DNA of 64,000 bases from Oryzias latipes (Eukaryota; Chordata; Actinopteri; Beloniformes; Adrianichthyidae). Position numbers and translations under genes: made by a program. This document shows positions 20,419-31,900 of this stretch, piece by piece. Numbering within the stretch: the stretch's first letter is position 1; each line of letters starts with the position of its first letter. The stretch lies in NCBI RefSeq assembly GCF_002234675.1, contig NC_019866.2, positions 5,499,307 to 5,563,306 on the forward strand, read 5' to 3'. Under the pieces are notes generated by a model. It was not told the origin of the DNA and searched no databases. It was given only the letters and a program-made list of their open reading frames with translations.

Positions 20419-20939
20419 GGCAGAAACCTGGAAGCGATGAAAACGAGGTCATCACACACGTTAACAAGAAAACAACTTCAGTACAGACTAACACAAGTCA
20501 TCCAAGCCTTAACTGTCAGTAGAAAGTGGGTGTTTTAATAGTTTCTATCCAGTAACGGTTGCGTATGTGGCCTTGAATGATGTCAAAGCGGCAGAGATGG
20601 TGGCTAGGGTTAGCTCAGAAGCTAACATGAGTTTCGCAGTGATCGGTTCAGCGTATGGTTGCAACAGATAAAATTGAGTTTGGCACGTTAATGTTTACAT
20701 AAAAGTGCGGCAAAAAGGCTTTTATCAAACAATCTAGTGGTGCCTCAGTACGCAAGCTAGCTTACGTTGGGCATGCATGATGGATTTGAGCAGGGCTGTT
20801 CCGTCTACCAAACATGTTTATTTATAAAAGCTATGCTTGAAACAACTCCGTAGCACTGCCTAAAAATGTGCAAAGTAATGTTTAGGGAAAAATCTCAAAA
20901 GTTGTCCGAGGCTTAATCGTGCTGTATCACATAACTCAC

Positions 20940-21060
20940 CTTAGCTTTCTTGGATGCCTGTGACCTCCACCGGACACGACGTAGAGCACAAGGGATGCCT
21001 GTTCTACGGCGCATGCGCAAGAATGTTGCAACAAAGCCGCTGATTGGACAAAAACATGTC
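20940..21060 (-). promoter_or_regulatory. phb: phb untranslated exon 1 and promoter
   Basis: A strong minus-strand donor (AAG then GTGAGT) places the end of a noncoding first exon at 20,940. A matching acceptor (GCTTCCAG) precedes the ATG exon at 20,427. The DNA from about 20,960 to 21,030 is locally CpG-rich (CGGACACGACG, CGGCGCATGCGCAAG). The motif GCATGCGCA resembles the NRF1 site common in promoters of nuclear-encoded mitochondrial genes, which would suit prohibitin. Confidence 0.6.
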
Positions 21061-21170
21061 AATCTTCTTCTACGAATCTTCAATGCTGGTAGACTGTTAG
21101 TGGAAACATACTGACAGCGTCACCTACTGGTATATTTAAACTTAACAGTACAACAATACTAGAGGGAACA

Positions 21171-21190
21171 ATGGATGGATGGATGGATGG
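21171..21190. repeat. (ATGG)n microsatellite
   Basis: Five copies of ATGG between phb and the next gene. Such runs often mark the 3' end of LINE tails, but no LINE body is recognisable here. The surrounding 21,060-21,800 is AT-rich with no gene seen. Confidence 0.85.
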
Positions 21191-21811
21191 CAATAAATGT
21201 ACTTCCTCAAATCCTTAAACATTTCAAGTTAGGAATGGAAGTATAATTAAGTTATACAGCATTAATAAGGGAAAATTAGTTAAAATAAATCTAAATATAG
21301 TTAACGTTCATTATCATTTATTGTCACATGATACTTGTGTCAAATAACATTTTAGCCAATTAAAAAAATTTAAACATTTAAGAAAATGCATGTACAGTTG
21401 TTCAGAAAAGCATCATATGAGCACACCCCATTAAGAACTGATACAGACTCAAGACTTTCTACATTTTGACACAAGTGTATTTCTTGTTTAAATTTTTCTC
21501 CAAAGCTTTAACTTTCAATATTTAAAATGTTTCAAAACCTTTTTAAAATCGTGAAACATTGTTTTAAAAGTTTGGTTGCCATACTGACTATTACAATATT
21601 GTTTGAGTAAAAGGAAGTTTTTTTATGTTTTATTACCAACACAAAAGTTTTAAGAAAGTGTAATAAGACAAAGTCCAGCAAAACAATATCATATTTATTT
21701 AAAAAATATATTGTTTATAGCCAGCCTATTGTAAAATTAAATAATAAATGAACTCACACATTTTCTTTTTTTTATCTCCCTGGGACGTTCATTGAAACGT
21801 CGAAGTCACTT

Positions 21812-21843
21812 GCACACACACACAAACAAACACACACACACAC
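21812..21843. repeat. (CA)n-rich simple repeat
   Basis: CACACACACAC, a short CAAACAAA interruption, then further CA units, just upstream of the interferon-type promoter motif. Confidence 0.9.
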
Positions 21844-21849
21844 GTTCAT

Positions 21850-21960
21850 ATAGCCTTGTGTCGCCCCCTATCGGACAAAAACGGCACTGCACGTAATCAG
21901 TTTCACTTTCCTTACGGCGTAAGGCTTACGCTGTGAGGAAAAGAATGACCATCTTTAAAT
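21850..21960 (+). promoter_or_regulatory. Candidate interferon-responsive promoter with ISRE
   Basis: AGTTTCACTTTCC at 21,899-21,911 matches the interferon-stimulated response element consensus AGTTTCNNTTTCC at every fixed position. It lies about 0.97 kb upstream of the DTX3L-like ATG, on the side facing that gene. An untranslated first exon probably starts just downstream (about 21,930-22,000), spliced to the acceptor at 22,875; its donor is not certain (possibly TTT then GTAAGG near 21,990). Mammalian DTX3L is interferon-inducible, so the motif fits the gene. Confidence 0.6.
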
Positions 21961-22875
21961 GTTAGCGAAAGAAGACTACCGATCGTGGAGCATTTGTAAG
22001 GTCGGTAACGAAAGCATCTCATTGAAATTCACGGTTCATTTCTTCACCTTTTTTTTTTTGGTCGCTGGTTTTGCGACAGACGACGATCGTTTTGATTTAT
22101 TTACTTCCTTAACTCTCGACCCTGCAGCAGACAGTATGACTTCCTCTGTCGTTTTTCCTACACGATCGTGCAGTTTTGTATTAAAACTTTTACTGGAAAG
22201 TAGAAAAGGGTATATATCTAAACATTTGAAGAAAAAATAAATAAAATGAAATACATTTGGGGATTGGGCAGATTTGTAAACAACTTGATGTCAGTGTTTA
22301 TGGATGTAAGAGTGGATATGTTTATCACTGCTGTTTTCTTATTTATATTAATGTACATAAAGTTATTTATATTCATAAGCTCCCTGACTATACTGAACTG
22401 TTCAGTGAACATGTCTCAATGGTGGAAGAATCACTCCATGACCTTTTCTTCTTCTTCTTCTTCTTCTTTTTTAGCATAAATTCCCATCTTTCTGGCTAAG
22501 ATTCATAAAACAAAAACAATAAGTTGTTTAAAATTAAACACGAACATTAATGAACTACTAAAAAGTGGCAACATTTCAAGAAAAAAGCTGATCTAAAATG
22601 TTGATAGTGCTGTAAAAACGTAAGGAGCATCACAGAAATAACCACTAGGGGGTGCTAGATTATGAGAAGAGGCTTTGTTTCTGTTTCCAAGGGCGGGGTC
22701 CTTGTATTATTGTCTTGTAACTTTAACGGGTTTCTTTCAGAGGTGTCACATGCAGGCTTGATATTTTTTCTACTCTTCCAACCTGCAGAATTTGGTTTGT
22801 GCAAATGTTTATCTCGTGCAGACATGTGGTTGGGTTTCTCCCATTGATGTCCATGTCCTGGGTTTCTCCCAGCAG

Positions 22876-25800
22876 ATGGCAGAGCAAGGCAGGACCATCC
22901 GGGTGAAGAATCTCCCCACAGACATTGAACATAACAGGCTGAAAGACAAGTTATTCATCCACTTTCTAAGACAGAGGAATGGAGGAGGGGAAATAGACTC
23001 TGTCGTCATAGACAGAGCCGGATCTGCCCTCATTACATTTGAGGACAGTGGAGGTCAGTGGGTTCATCTTGTGCTCAAGAAAGGGGATCATTCCTGAATA
23101 ATTATTCAAATGCAGGCATGCAATGTCTGAGAACAATACATGCAATTTCAAGTTTGTAGTGGAACGTACTTCAAAATCTATCTTTTTGATCGATCTTTTT
23201 GCCGTCATTTACATAAAGCGAGTAAGGTATTTCAATATATCTGCTGTCAATAGTAATTTACTCAACGCTGGCATGCAAGTCAATGCAGCGGCCAGTGGCA
23301 GAACCGCTTAGTCAGGATGCTTTCCAGACTGTGACTGATTTCCATCCAATGACCCCCTCTCACACAGCGGCACAAAGAATTATTCAGCGCAGCCAGCACA
23401 CTCTGGAAGTGGATGAGAAGAAGTACAGAGTCACAGCAACAGAGCATCGAGAACGTTTGGAGCCAGACCAGGTACGAGGAGCCGCACTGCTACTCAGTAA
23501 TGTGTGAAGACCCACCCCAATGAGTGTTTGTAACATGTTTTTGCTGCATCTTTCTCATGATTAGGCACGTATATAAGGAAAATTAAGATTAAAATAGCAT
23601 TTTCTCTGTATTTCTTTATTTAAATCGTGAAGAATCAAGAGCAGACAAAAAAAATGCAGTTTGGGTGAACCACAAGTTCCTACTCTATTCCATCCCGATG
23701 CATCCACCTGCAGACAAATTAACGTCTTTGTTTTCCTCTTCCGAGCTGGCATCTGGCTCAAAACTGCACGGCTGGATATCCCTTATATTGCTCGTCATTT
23801 TTGTTGCACTGATTATGACACGATGGGGTTGTTAGGGGCTATAAGCTAGCAAAAAAGGCATTATGGGAAATGAGCACAGGTTTACACCACGCTAACAGTC
23901 CCGTCCACAACTCGGAGGTGAATTTCCGATGAACTCCTACCGCTCTGCTTAAAAAACTCCTTGAAAACGACAGAATTTTTTGATTTTGCATTAAAACGGC
24001 ATAAACAGAATTAGAAGACCACAGGGAATGATATTAATATACATCAAAAGATGATTGGAGTAGATATAGAAAAATATCCAATACATTCAGCATGTTCTTC
24101 TGTTTCTATTATCTTAGGTCATCTTGAGCCTAACTGCCACTGTGGATTGCAGCCTTCTTCCTGGGGGAATCACGGCTCTGATCGATCTTTCTAAGAGTCA
24201 TGATGTCCAGGCTAACTTCACTGAAGTCCGAAATTGCTATTCACTGCAAGGCTCCTACTCCGCGGTGCAATCAGCCTTAACTCAACTACTTGGACATAGT
24301 GGTGGTCCAGAGTCAGCAGATAAAAATTCATCCGATCTGTCTGCGCCAAGCGGTTCCCGCTCCGTTCAGACACCCCAGATGACTCATGCCAAAGTCTCTG
24401 AAGATAAACCTCTTAAGCAAAGAGAAAAACATCCCAATGGGAAGACATCTGATGGGAAATCTGGTGGCAAGGACATAAACGAGAACAGCCGACCTGACAG
24501 TGCTGCTCTGCAGCCTCCGTCCACATCTGCTGAGGAATCCACTCTTATCATGGATGCAGATATGTTTCAGTATCTACACAAACTCTGCAGGAAGGAATTC
24601 CAGGACATCCTGGATCGGTACAACATAGAGGCTGTAGACGCGACAAGCCAAGGCCTGACCACGCTGCTTCTCAAAGCTACAGAGACAAAGAAGGGCGGAG
24701 AGCAGGACCGCTTGAGACGAGCGAAACAGGCTATAAGTCAGCTTTACCTGGACAATGAGCGTCAAATCTGCCGAGAGCAGCTCTCGAAGCGGATCCTGTT
24801 TGGAGACCTGCAAAAAGCCATGAAGGTTTTAAGCTCTAAATTTCCAAAACTTCTTCTGAATGAGGATGAGCAAAACCTCTACATTATCGGGAGCAGCAGC
24901 GACATATCTGAGGCAAAATACTACCTTCAAGTAGAAGGCGGCAAGAAATGGAAACAAGCTCCAGGTTTTCTGGATCCTAAGACTCCCGTTTCACCTTTTG
25001 CGGTTGAAGAAAGAAGCCCTGTCATCGCAAGATCAGCTGAAGGATCTCACAATAAAAAATTGAAGCTGACATTGAGATCATCAGAAAAAGAAAAGAAAGG
25101 GGAAACCCCAAAAACGTATAAACTAGCCGCTCGATTTAAAGACTCGGGGATAGCTGGTTTAGGGGATCGCCCACCAGACTTCACTACCCAAACCAACTCA
25201 CTGACCAGTAAACAAGCGCAGATCAGGTCTTCCACAGGGTACGATGTTCCGGCAGAAATACCAGTCATCTCAGACAAAGAATTCCCCAGGGTTTTATCCC
25301 AAAACACTGGTGAAGACATCCTATTTAAAAGTAGAAAAACAGCGTCTCCTTTTATGGTGGAGACATTATCACAGAGCAAAGACAAAATCGATTCCACTCC
25401 TATAAATTCAGAATACCAGCTTAGTCCTCGTCTATCCAGTCTGTCAGGAGGCTTCGCACCGTCCCCTCCTGGGTCTGGACACTCACTGAGGCGAGCCAGC
25501 AGTTTTTCTGGAACCCCTCAGGAGAAGTCTCCAAAAAGTTCTGAGGATTCTAGTAAACTGTCAGTCAGAGGGAGGTCCTCCAGCTTCAGTGGTAAAACAG
25601 AAAAACCGAAGCAGCAGGTCCATAGTGAAGAGATTTCAGAGATTTCTCAGGTGATGTGGCTCCACATTAAGGATGCGTACAAGACTCGTGTGGAGGACTT
25701 GACCTCTGATATCCAAATGAAACAGCGCGTCTCTCCGGACAACAGAAATCTGACTCTCATATTAACAGGAGCAGATTTATCTAAAGTCATGTTATGTAAG

Positions 25801-28719
25801 CAACGTTTGCAGAAGTTGGTAGACTCCGTTCGCTCAGATTTCTCATTAAAAAGGGTCGCTGTGTCAGATCTGGGTGTCTCTGACATGGCCGATGAAAATA
25901 TACAGGCTTGTTTATCTGAGATAAAGAATTCATTTAAGAAGGTTAGCGTCCACATTCTGGACCAGTGCTTCTTTCTTCTTGGTCCAAAGGAGATGTGCTC
26001 TCAAATTTGTGCCACACTATTAGAGGTATTTAAAAGAGACCCTGGACAACACCACTACTCATATCCCTCTTTAGGTCAAAGCAATAGTCTAGACCTTCAC
26101 AACAACCCCCAAAGGATCCCAGAGACCCAAACTGCCAAAGCTAATTGGACCCATGAAAGTCTGCAATGGAAAACAACCTACAGTAGCGACTATGGTAGAA
26201 AGGAGTTTGCAAATGGATCCTTGCATTTATCTCCAGTAACAAAGGAATACATATCCAGGGAGAAAGTGAGCTCTCCATCTGTAGCAGAGGCACAAGACAA
26301 CAAGAGAAGGAGATCTCCACATGGAGATGTCTCTGTAACAAGTAGGGATGCATGTACAGGTTCTGTCAATGGCACAGCCCCAAGAATAACCGAGAAAGAA
26401 AGAACAGCAGCTGATACCCAGAGGAATGGTTCAAGGCAGATGCATACAGAAATGGAGAATCCTCTAGACCAACATTGTTCAAGTCAGAGCAATCCAGTGG
26501 GCTCTTGTCCCTGTGGGGAGAAAATGGTGTCACTGGCGAGAACTAAATGTGGGGTCATCATGTGCCAAAAGTGCTTGGAAAAATATCACACCAGATGCAG
26601 AGTTTGTCCAGAGACAGACCTGACACCCCAAAACATCCAGGGTAAGATGAAGATGTCCAAACTGAACATGAAGTTACCAGGTTACAACCAGTATGGTGTT
26701 ATCAAGGTCACCTACAGCATTCCTGATGGGTTTCAAGGGGTGAGTAATTAGAAAAAATGGGGGGTTGTATCATCCTCTTGTGTTATTTTTGTGATGACTG
26801 ACCCACTCTGATGTAAAAGGTGTTTTTAACATGTTCTTGTGTCATTTTTTGGTGATGGAGGACATATATAAAGAAAATTAAGCTCAAAATTGTATCTTTG
26901 AGTATTTAATCGTTGTGAATCAGGAGCAGACAAAAAATGTCATTTGAAAAAGAGCATTTTTGTGACAGAAAATACGCTGTGTGGCAACAAACCCCTCTTT
27001 TCCGCTCCGTTTGGACGCCTTCACTTGTAGACAACTAGATCCATGTACATCAAGACAACGGGCTGAACTTTTTCCCCCCCAATGATTTCTGATTTTCACT
27101 GGTGTCCATGGCAGACATGAAATCCTGTCCACCTTTGTCACGGGAGGGATAACACGTCAATGTAAGGGTCGGGTCACCTGGACCCCACAAGATAGCATAA
27201 AGGCTAGAGAATCACAGAGTTTTTTTTTATTTAGGCTAAAACACTGAGAACACTTTTAAAACAGATTAAAAGACAGCTGGAGTGGTTTGTTTTTTAGCTT
27301 TACCAGTTTAAATCATGCAGGACGTGGGTTTGGACTTAAACTGGACTCTGACATGTGGCCTGGCAATCATTCTCCTGTTGGGTTGTTTTTTTTTTTCAGT
27401 ATGCTTTAGTCGTTGCTTGCTGAACATTTCACCCAACTTTACCTTCAGATTTGAGCTCTAACAAACGGCAACAATCACACACATTTTTATGATGCCGTTA
27501 TAAAAGGTGTTAACAGCGGAACCATTAAAAGACTGAGATTTTTAAGATGTGAAGTCCAGAATAAATCAGCGGTGCTCCAGAAATGCACCATTTTTCTAGA
27601 AGAATTGGAGTTGCTGGTCCAATTACGTTGCCATTAGTTTTAGTCTTTCTTTGCTTGGGCTTTACCACTGATGAGAAGCACTTTATATTTGTCAACAAAC
27701 TAACGAAGTTGCTTGGTCATTGCATTATTAATGAGAATAATGCATCCCTAGCTGGTGCTAGAAGTTGATGTTACGCCCTTTGGTTTTGGGAATAAACCAA
27801 AGCTGTGTTTCCTGAACTGTAAAACTCACAGATTCACAATTTTTGTTACTTTATGGAAACAAGAAACTTTCTCCTGTGAACATTTTTTTATCCTATTTAA
27901 CATTTATCTTAGTGTTGTGATCAGATATTAGTGTAACGACGATCTTAAATGTAACGACTGAATAAAGTAACACTCATTGACCCTGGAGAACCCTTGAGGT
28001 CAAATTTGGCCGTCATTTTTATTTATTTTTTATTTATTTATTTATCATTTTTAATTTGAACCCCTTCATGCCTAATTTGTGACATACCATTAAATCCAGG
28101 ACTCCGCTTAATTTAACATCACCCTGACACTGAGGAATGGCATGAAGGGGATAATTATTTTGTTCATTTTCGGCTGCTGTTAATTGCTCTTACTCAAAAT
28201 GAACAAACAAACAAACAAACAAAAAAGTCAAATTAACTTTAAAAGCCCAGAAGAAAACTGTTTTTGGGTTCTTTAGAGTTAAATGGTAAATATAAGTTTG
28301 TTGTTTCGGTTTTTGAATTACAAGTTCTTGAATCTTGAGCACTTTTTTCCTTATCAGGAGAGTCATCCATCTCCTGGAAAACCATTTAGGGGAGGAACAT
28401 TTGAGGCCTTCTTCCCGAACTGCGATACGGTACAACAGCTGCTTCCCAGGCTACATAAAGCCTTCAAAAAGGGACTCACCTTTACAGTGAAAGGCAAGGA
28501 AACAGATGCTAAGGTGGACTGGAACTGCATCCCACACAAGACCAGCTTATGTGAGGGCAAAGCAAAGTAAGTGAACCCTCTCTGTGACTTAGACATGTGT
28601 GCTTGGCAATGGAAACACAGAGAATGATGTCTCTCTTTTCTAATTTCAGAGGTGGATACCCTGATTCAAACTACCTAACCCATTTGACTGAAACCCTTGA
28701 GAGATACGGAATTGCGTAA
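22876..28719 (+). CDS. DTX3L-like protein (RRM/KH-like N-terminus, degenerate RING, DTC domain), 5 coding exons
   Basis: Exons 22876-23053, 23296-23471, 24118-26739, 28358-28566 and 28650-28719 join in frame to 1084 residues; human DTX3L has 740. Residues 1-90 are RRM-like, with TIRVKNLPTDIEHNRL. Residues 119-180 and 260-388 match the DTX3L/RBM43 repeat region (LSLTATVDCSLLPGG; then LYIIGSSSDISEAKYYL). A long Ser-rich, probably disordered linker follows, then another KH-like pair at 631-759. A RING-like cysteine cluster lies at about 914-953 and a deltex C-terminal (DTC) domain at about 961-1084 (LPGYNQYG, IPDGFQG, HPSPGKPF, GYPDSNYL). DTX3L is an E3 ubiquitin ligase that works with PARP9 in interferon and DNA-damage responses. 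Here the RING has C-x-C instead of C-x2-C and Val where the zinc-binding His should be, so ligase activity is doubtful. The ATG follows a splice acceptor; an in-frame ATG at 22,792 could extend it. An ISRE lies upstream. DTX3L family membership is secure; orthology to dtx3l itself is not, so no symbol is given. Confidence 0.87.
23510..24066 (+). mobile_element. Family B element, copy 4
   Basis: It begins GACCCACCCCAATGAG and ends near AAAAGATGATTGGAGT. It contains the AACATGTTTTTGCTGC, AAGATTAAAATAGCATTTTC, CAAGAGCAGACAAAA, GAGCTGGCATCTGGCTCAA and GGGGCTATAAGCTAGC blocks in the family order. It occupies most of intron 2 of the DTX3L-like gene, just ahead of the big exon, without touching splice sites. 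Confidence 0.8.
26795..27050 (+). mobile_element. Family B element, copy 5 (left half)
   Basis: ACCCACTCTGATG (26,801) opens the copy. The left-hand blocks (AACATGTTCTTGTG, AAATTAAGCTCAAAATTG, AATCAGGAGCAGACAAAA, GACAGAAAATACGCTG) are well preserved. It is cut off where a degraded family A element begins near 27,050. Lies in intron 3 of the DTX3L-like gene. Confidence 0.8.
27050..27207 (+). mobile_element. Family A MITE, copy 4 (degraded)
   Basis: It shares AATGATTT and CACTGGTGTCCATGG, the CCACCTTTGTCA block, and the end GATAGCATAAAGGCTA, a mutated form of the GATAGCACAAGGGTTA terminus. The left terminus is lost. It directly abuts family B copy 5, suggesting insertion into it. Confidence 0.65.
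28061..28150. mobile_element. Short palindromic element (90 bp)
   Basis: CCCCTTCATGCC at 28,061-28,072 is the exact reverse complement of GGCATGAAGGGG ending at 28,150. This is a 12-bp terminal inverted repeat around a 90-bp unit in intron 3 of the DTX3L-like gene. It could be a very small MITE. Immediately upstream is an A/T-rich (TTTA)n stretch (28,018-28,050). Confidence 0.55.
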
Positions 28720-31700
28720 CAAACAGCAATGTCTTATTTAAAGCTTTTAGAGAAGTATTTTTGTTGTTTTTATAGCAGATTTTAATTACTTCAATATGGA
28801 CTGAATATCCTGTCAATTGTAGAAATTCTATGATGATATTTAATTATCATCATACTGATCCAGACTTTATTTCAGGTCGCAGGATTTTGTCCTCAAAAGT
28901 TTCTTAAAGCTTACTATTTTAATTTAGTGTAAAATAAATGAAAATGTTATTTTTCTGAGTTTTTTTTAATGAAACAAAGTTTTCACACAATATTTTGTGC
29001 ACAACACTTTTTTAAGGAAAGAAATAATATTGTTGTAAGATATGTGTAAAATTTGTCTAATAAATCACACATTTTGTGCTTGATTGCTCCTCAAAGCAGG
29101 CACAGAAATAAAAAAAAAAGTGAATTTTTGTTATGCTTTTGTTTTATTAGTCCTGGAAAACATGTAAGGCATATGGTAACATTACACACTGAAGCGTTAC
29201 AAGCTCTAAAGACCATGTGGACAACATGGCACCACGCAGTAAACCCAGAGTCAAGCACAGAAGCAGCATCAATTCAAAGGGTTTAAAAAACAAAGTTGTT
29301 TGCTAGAAGTGTGTTTGCAGCCATGAGACAAACCTAAAGCTTCAACACAGGAACAGACAGGTAAATGGAAATTGAGAAATGAACCTGTTGGGTATGTCTT
29401 GCAAAAGATTACTGAACACTAGTGGGGGTGTATTATGGGATGGAGGTGAAGCAAGTTTCTAAAGCACTCCCAGAGATGTGGTTTTTTTTTAGCTTTCCAG
29501 CCTTCCGTGCTGAAGCTGTGCCTTTTCCTCCTCCATTATAAAAACTATCAGAGCTATTTGCAGGATATTTCGCTCATCTACTCTAGTACTGTACATGACA
29601 ATCCCAAAGAGATTGTAGTTTCTCAATGAAGGGATGGCTGTCGGCTAACGTTCCCAGACTGAATGAGCGCAGGCAAATTGGGACAGATCCTTCCCCCACA
29701 AACACGGAGGTTTGGTGTGTCTGTGTGAGTGGTTTAATGCAAAATGTGTTTGTTTTAGTAATGAGGAAACCGCCGTTTGGTATGACCTGAGAAACAAAGA
29801 AATTCGCCTCAAAGCTGAACAGTGGGTGCCAAGGAGGAACGTCTGCTACACGCCAAGACAAACACAAGAGAAGCTGCTGGAAATGCCATTACTGATCCTA
29901 AGTATTAATCTAAAGTTGCAAAAAAAAAAAAGATCACCTTGATTTTCTTGTAACACCTATTTGCCCTTGTGTATCTCTTGAGTTGCTCTTGCATAAGTGT
30001 CTGTAATGACTAAAAAGATGACACACAGTCCTACTTCACTGTGGCAGAGAAGCTCTCAGACAAGATGGAGAAGGAAGAGGTGGACTACAACCAACAGATC
30101 CACTCGAACCCCAACTCCAGACGTGAAACCATTGAATTCATCCTAGAAAAAGGAGGAAATGTTAAAAGAAAAATGTCTGATCTGTTTTGCTCATGCAGAT
30201 GAATGTGTGCAACCCTAAATTCCAGATGTCAAAGGGAAGTTTATATTTTTTTTTTTACATGAACGTGTGATGCAGAGAGAAGGAGCTGATAGGGAGAGGA
30301 GTTTTGGCTGCTGCGGAGCTGCTACACTTGTCAAGAGGTTCTGCAGATGCAGCACAGGAAAAGAGGAATAGCTAACAATCCTTGAGTGAACTGTGAGCTG
30401 CTGTAAAGCGGAAGTGTTGTGTCTGGGGCAAGCCGGAGCCGAGGTACTATCAGCCAGCAAGTTGGGGTTTTGTGGAGCTCCAGTGTCGTCTCTGCACTAG
30501 CTGCATGAGCACATCTGTTTCTGTACTAATGACCTAACAGTGAAACACTCAAAGGAATAGCAAGTAACTTTGGATTTTGCAGAGTTTAGCTCATCTGTGT
30601 CGCTTGGTGAAGAATTCAGTTTAAGACATGAGGGTTCAACCTGTTTTTCATGAGATGCAAGAGGTGGATAAGCACAGTATTAATAATATAAATACAAAGG
30701 AAGGGCCTTGGATTCAGATAAGCTTTGTGCAAATAGGGAGGCACAGTGCAGATGTAAGCTTTAGCAAGACTCGAACAAGTCAAAAAACACACCTTTTATA
30801 AACTGCAGGAAAACACTGTCAGCACCCATGAGCATTTGGAATACAAAACTTGTACACCTACAATTTGCATTTTTCTTTCCTCTTCAAGGTCGATGGAAAC
30901 GCATCCAAAAATCGGAATTTTCTTTATATCTTTTTATGCACTGTTAATATTCAAAGCATTGACAGAAGAATATACATACAGTTTGGCACACATGGTTTAG
31001 ACCAACAGAAAAAACTTCATCACATTTAAAAGGAGTGCAGGTTGGCAGGTCCCCACATAAAGAGCACTGTATGAGCTTTGAACTTTAAACCCTTGGATAA
31101 CAAAACAAACAAAAATATAAAAGGTAAATCATGAATAACATAGTAAGTAAAACATTTTTTCTTTTTTTTTTCTTCTTTTACTGAAGCATTTGATTCTCAC
31201 ATGGCACTCTGAAGAGAAGCACCGTCCACAGGTTCACAAAGGGAGCCCAGCAGATTAGAACAGAACACTAACCAGAGGCTGACAGGACACAATCACTCCC
31301 CACACCAGCATGGTGGCTGCACTCCAGACCCCAGCTCCACATTTTACCTCCTTCAGTCAGGGATGGATGGACACTTTGATTTTCGCTGCCACACAGGAGA
31401 GCTTGGCCTGATCTGATCGGGGACCGACTAAGGGGCCGTCCGTTACACCACAGTGTGCCACCTGTGCGGCTCCAGCAGATACGCTGGGAGTGGATGATGG
31501 GAAACAGGCCGCAAACTTGGAAGGAAATCAAAGCCGTGATGGGACTGGAGTGCGACCGCCATGCTTAGAAGTGCATTAAGATCAGCCAGCAGAGTGCAAA
31601 ATACTAATACCAAGTGTCCTCATAACACAAGCCTCTTATCAGACATGGGGGGAGGGGGGTTGGAGGAGAAAGATGGGTCAAGTTGGAGCTACATGCGACT

Positions 31701-31900
31701 GTAGCAGAGTAGTGTAGGGCGGATGTGTGGCAGGGTAGGTGCTTTTAAAACCTGACAAACAACCTGAGGACACACACGTCTTCACACACAACGGCACACC
31801 ACACAGCACATGGGGGTGGGTGGGGGGCACTCATGCTAACACATCAACTGTTTTATTTATTTACTTTTTTTTTTTTAGGAAACATTTTGCTTCCATTTAT
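28720..31900. other. 3' end of the DTX3L-like gene and intergenic DNA
   Basis: AATAAA signals at about 28,933 and 29,062 (plus strand) could end the DTX3L-like transcript. Between 29,157 and 30,175 there are three short plus-strand open segments with protein-like composition (29,157-29,286; 29,740-29,935; 30,040-30,175). I cannot assign them; they lack a consistent joined frame and no family is recognised. From 30.2 to 31.9 kb nothing is recognised besides A/T runs. Confidence 0.4.

Noticed and set aside
22792..22875. In-frame upstream ATG extending the DTX3L-like protein by 28 residues
   Set aside because: A good splice acceptor (TTTCTCCCAGCAG) lies immediately before the ATG at 22,876, and the extension shows no family similarity. 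It remains possible if transcription starts within the intron.
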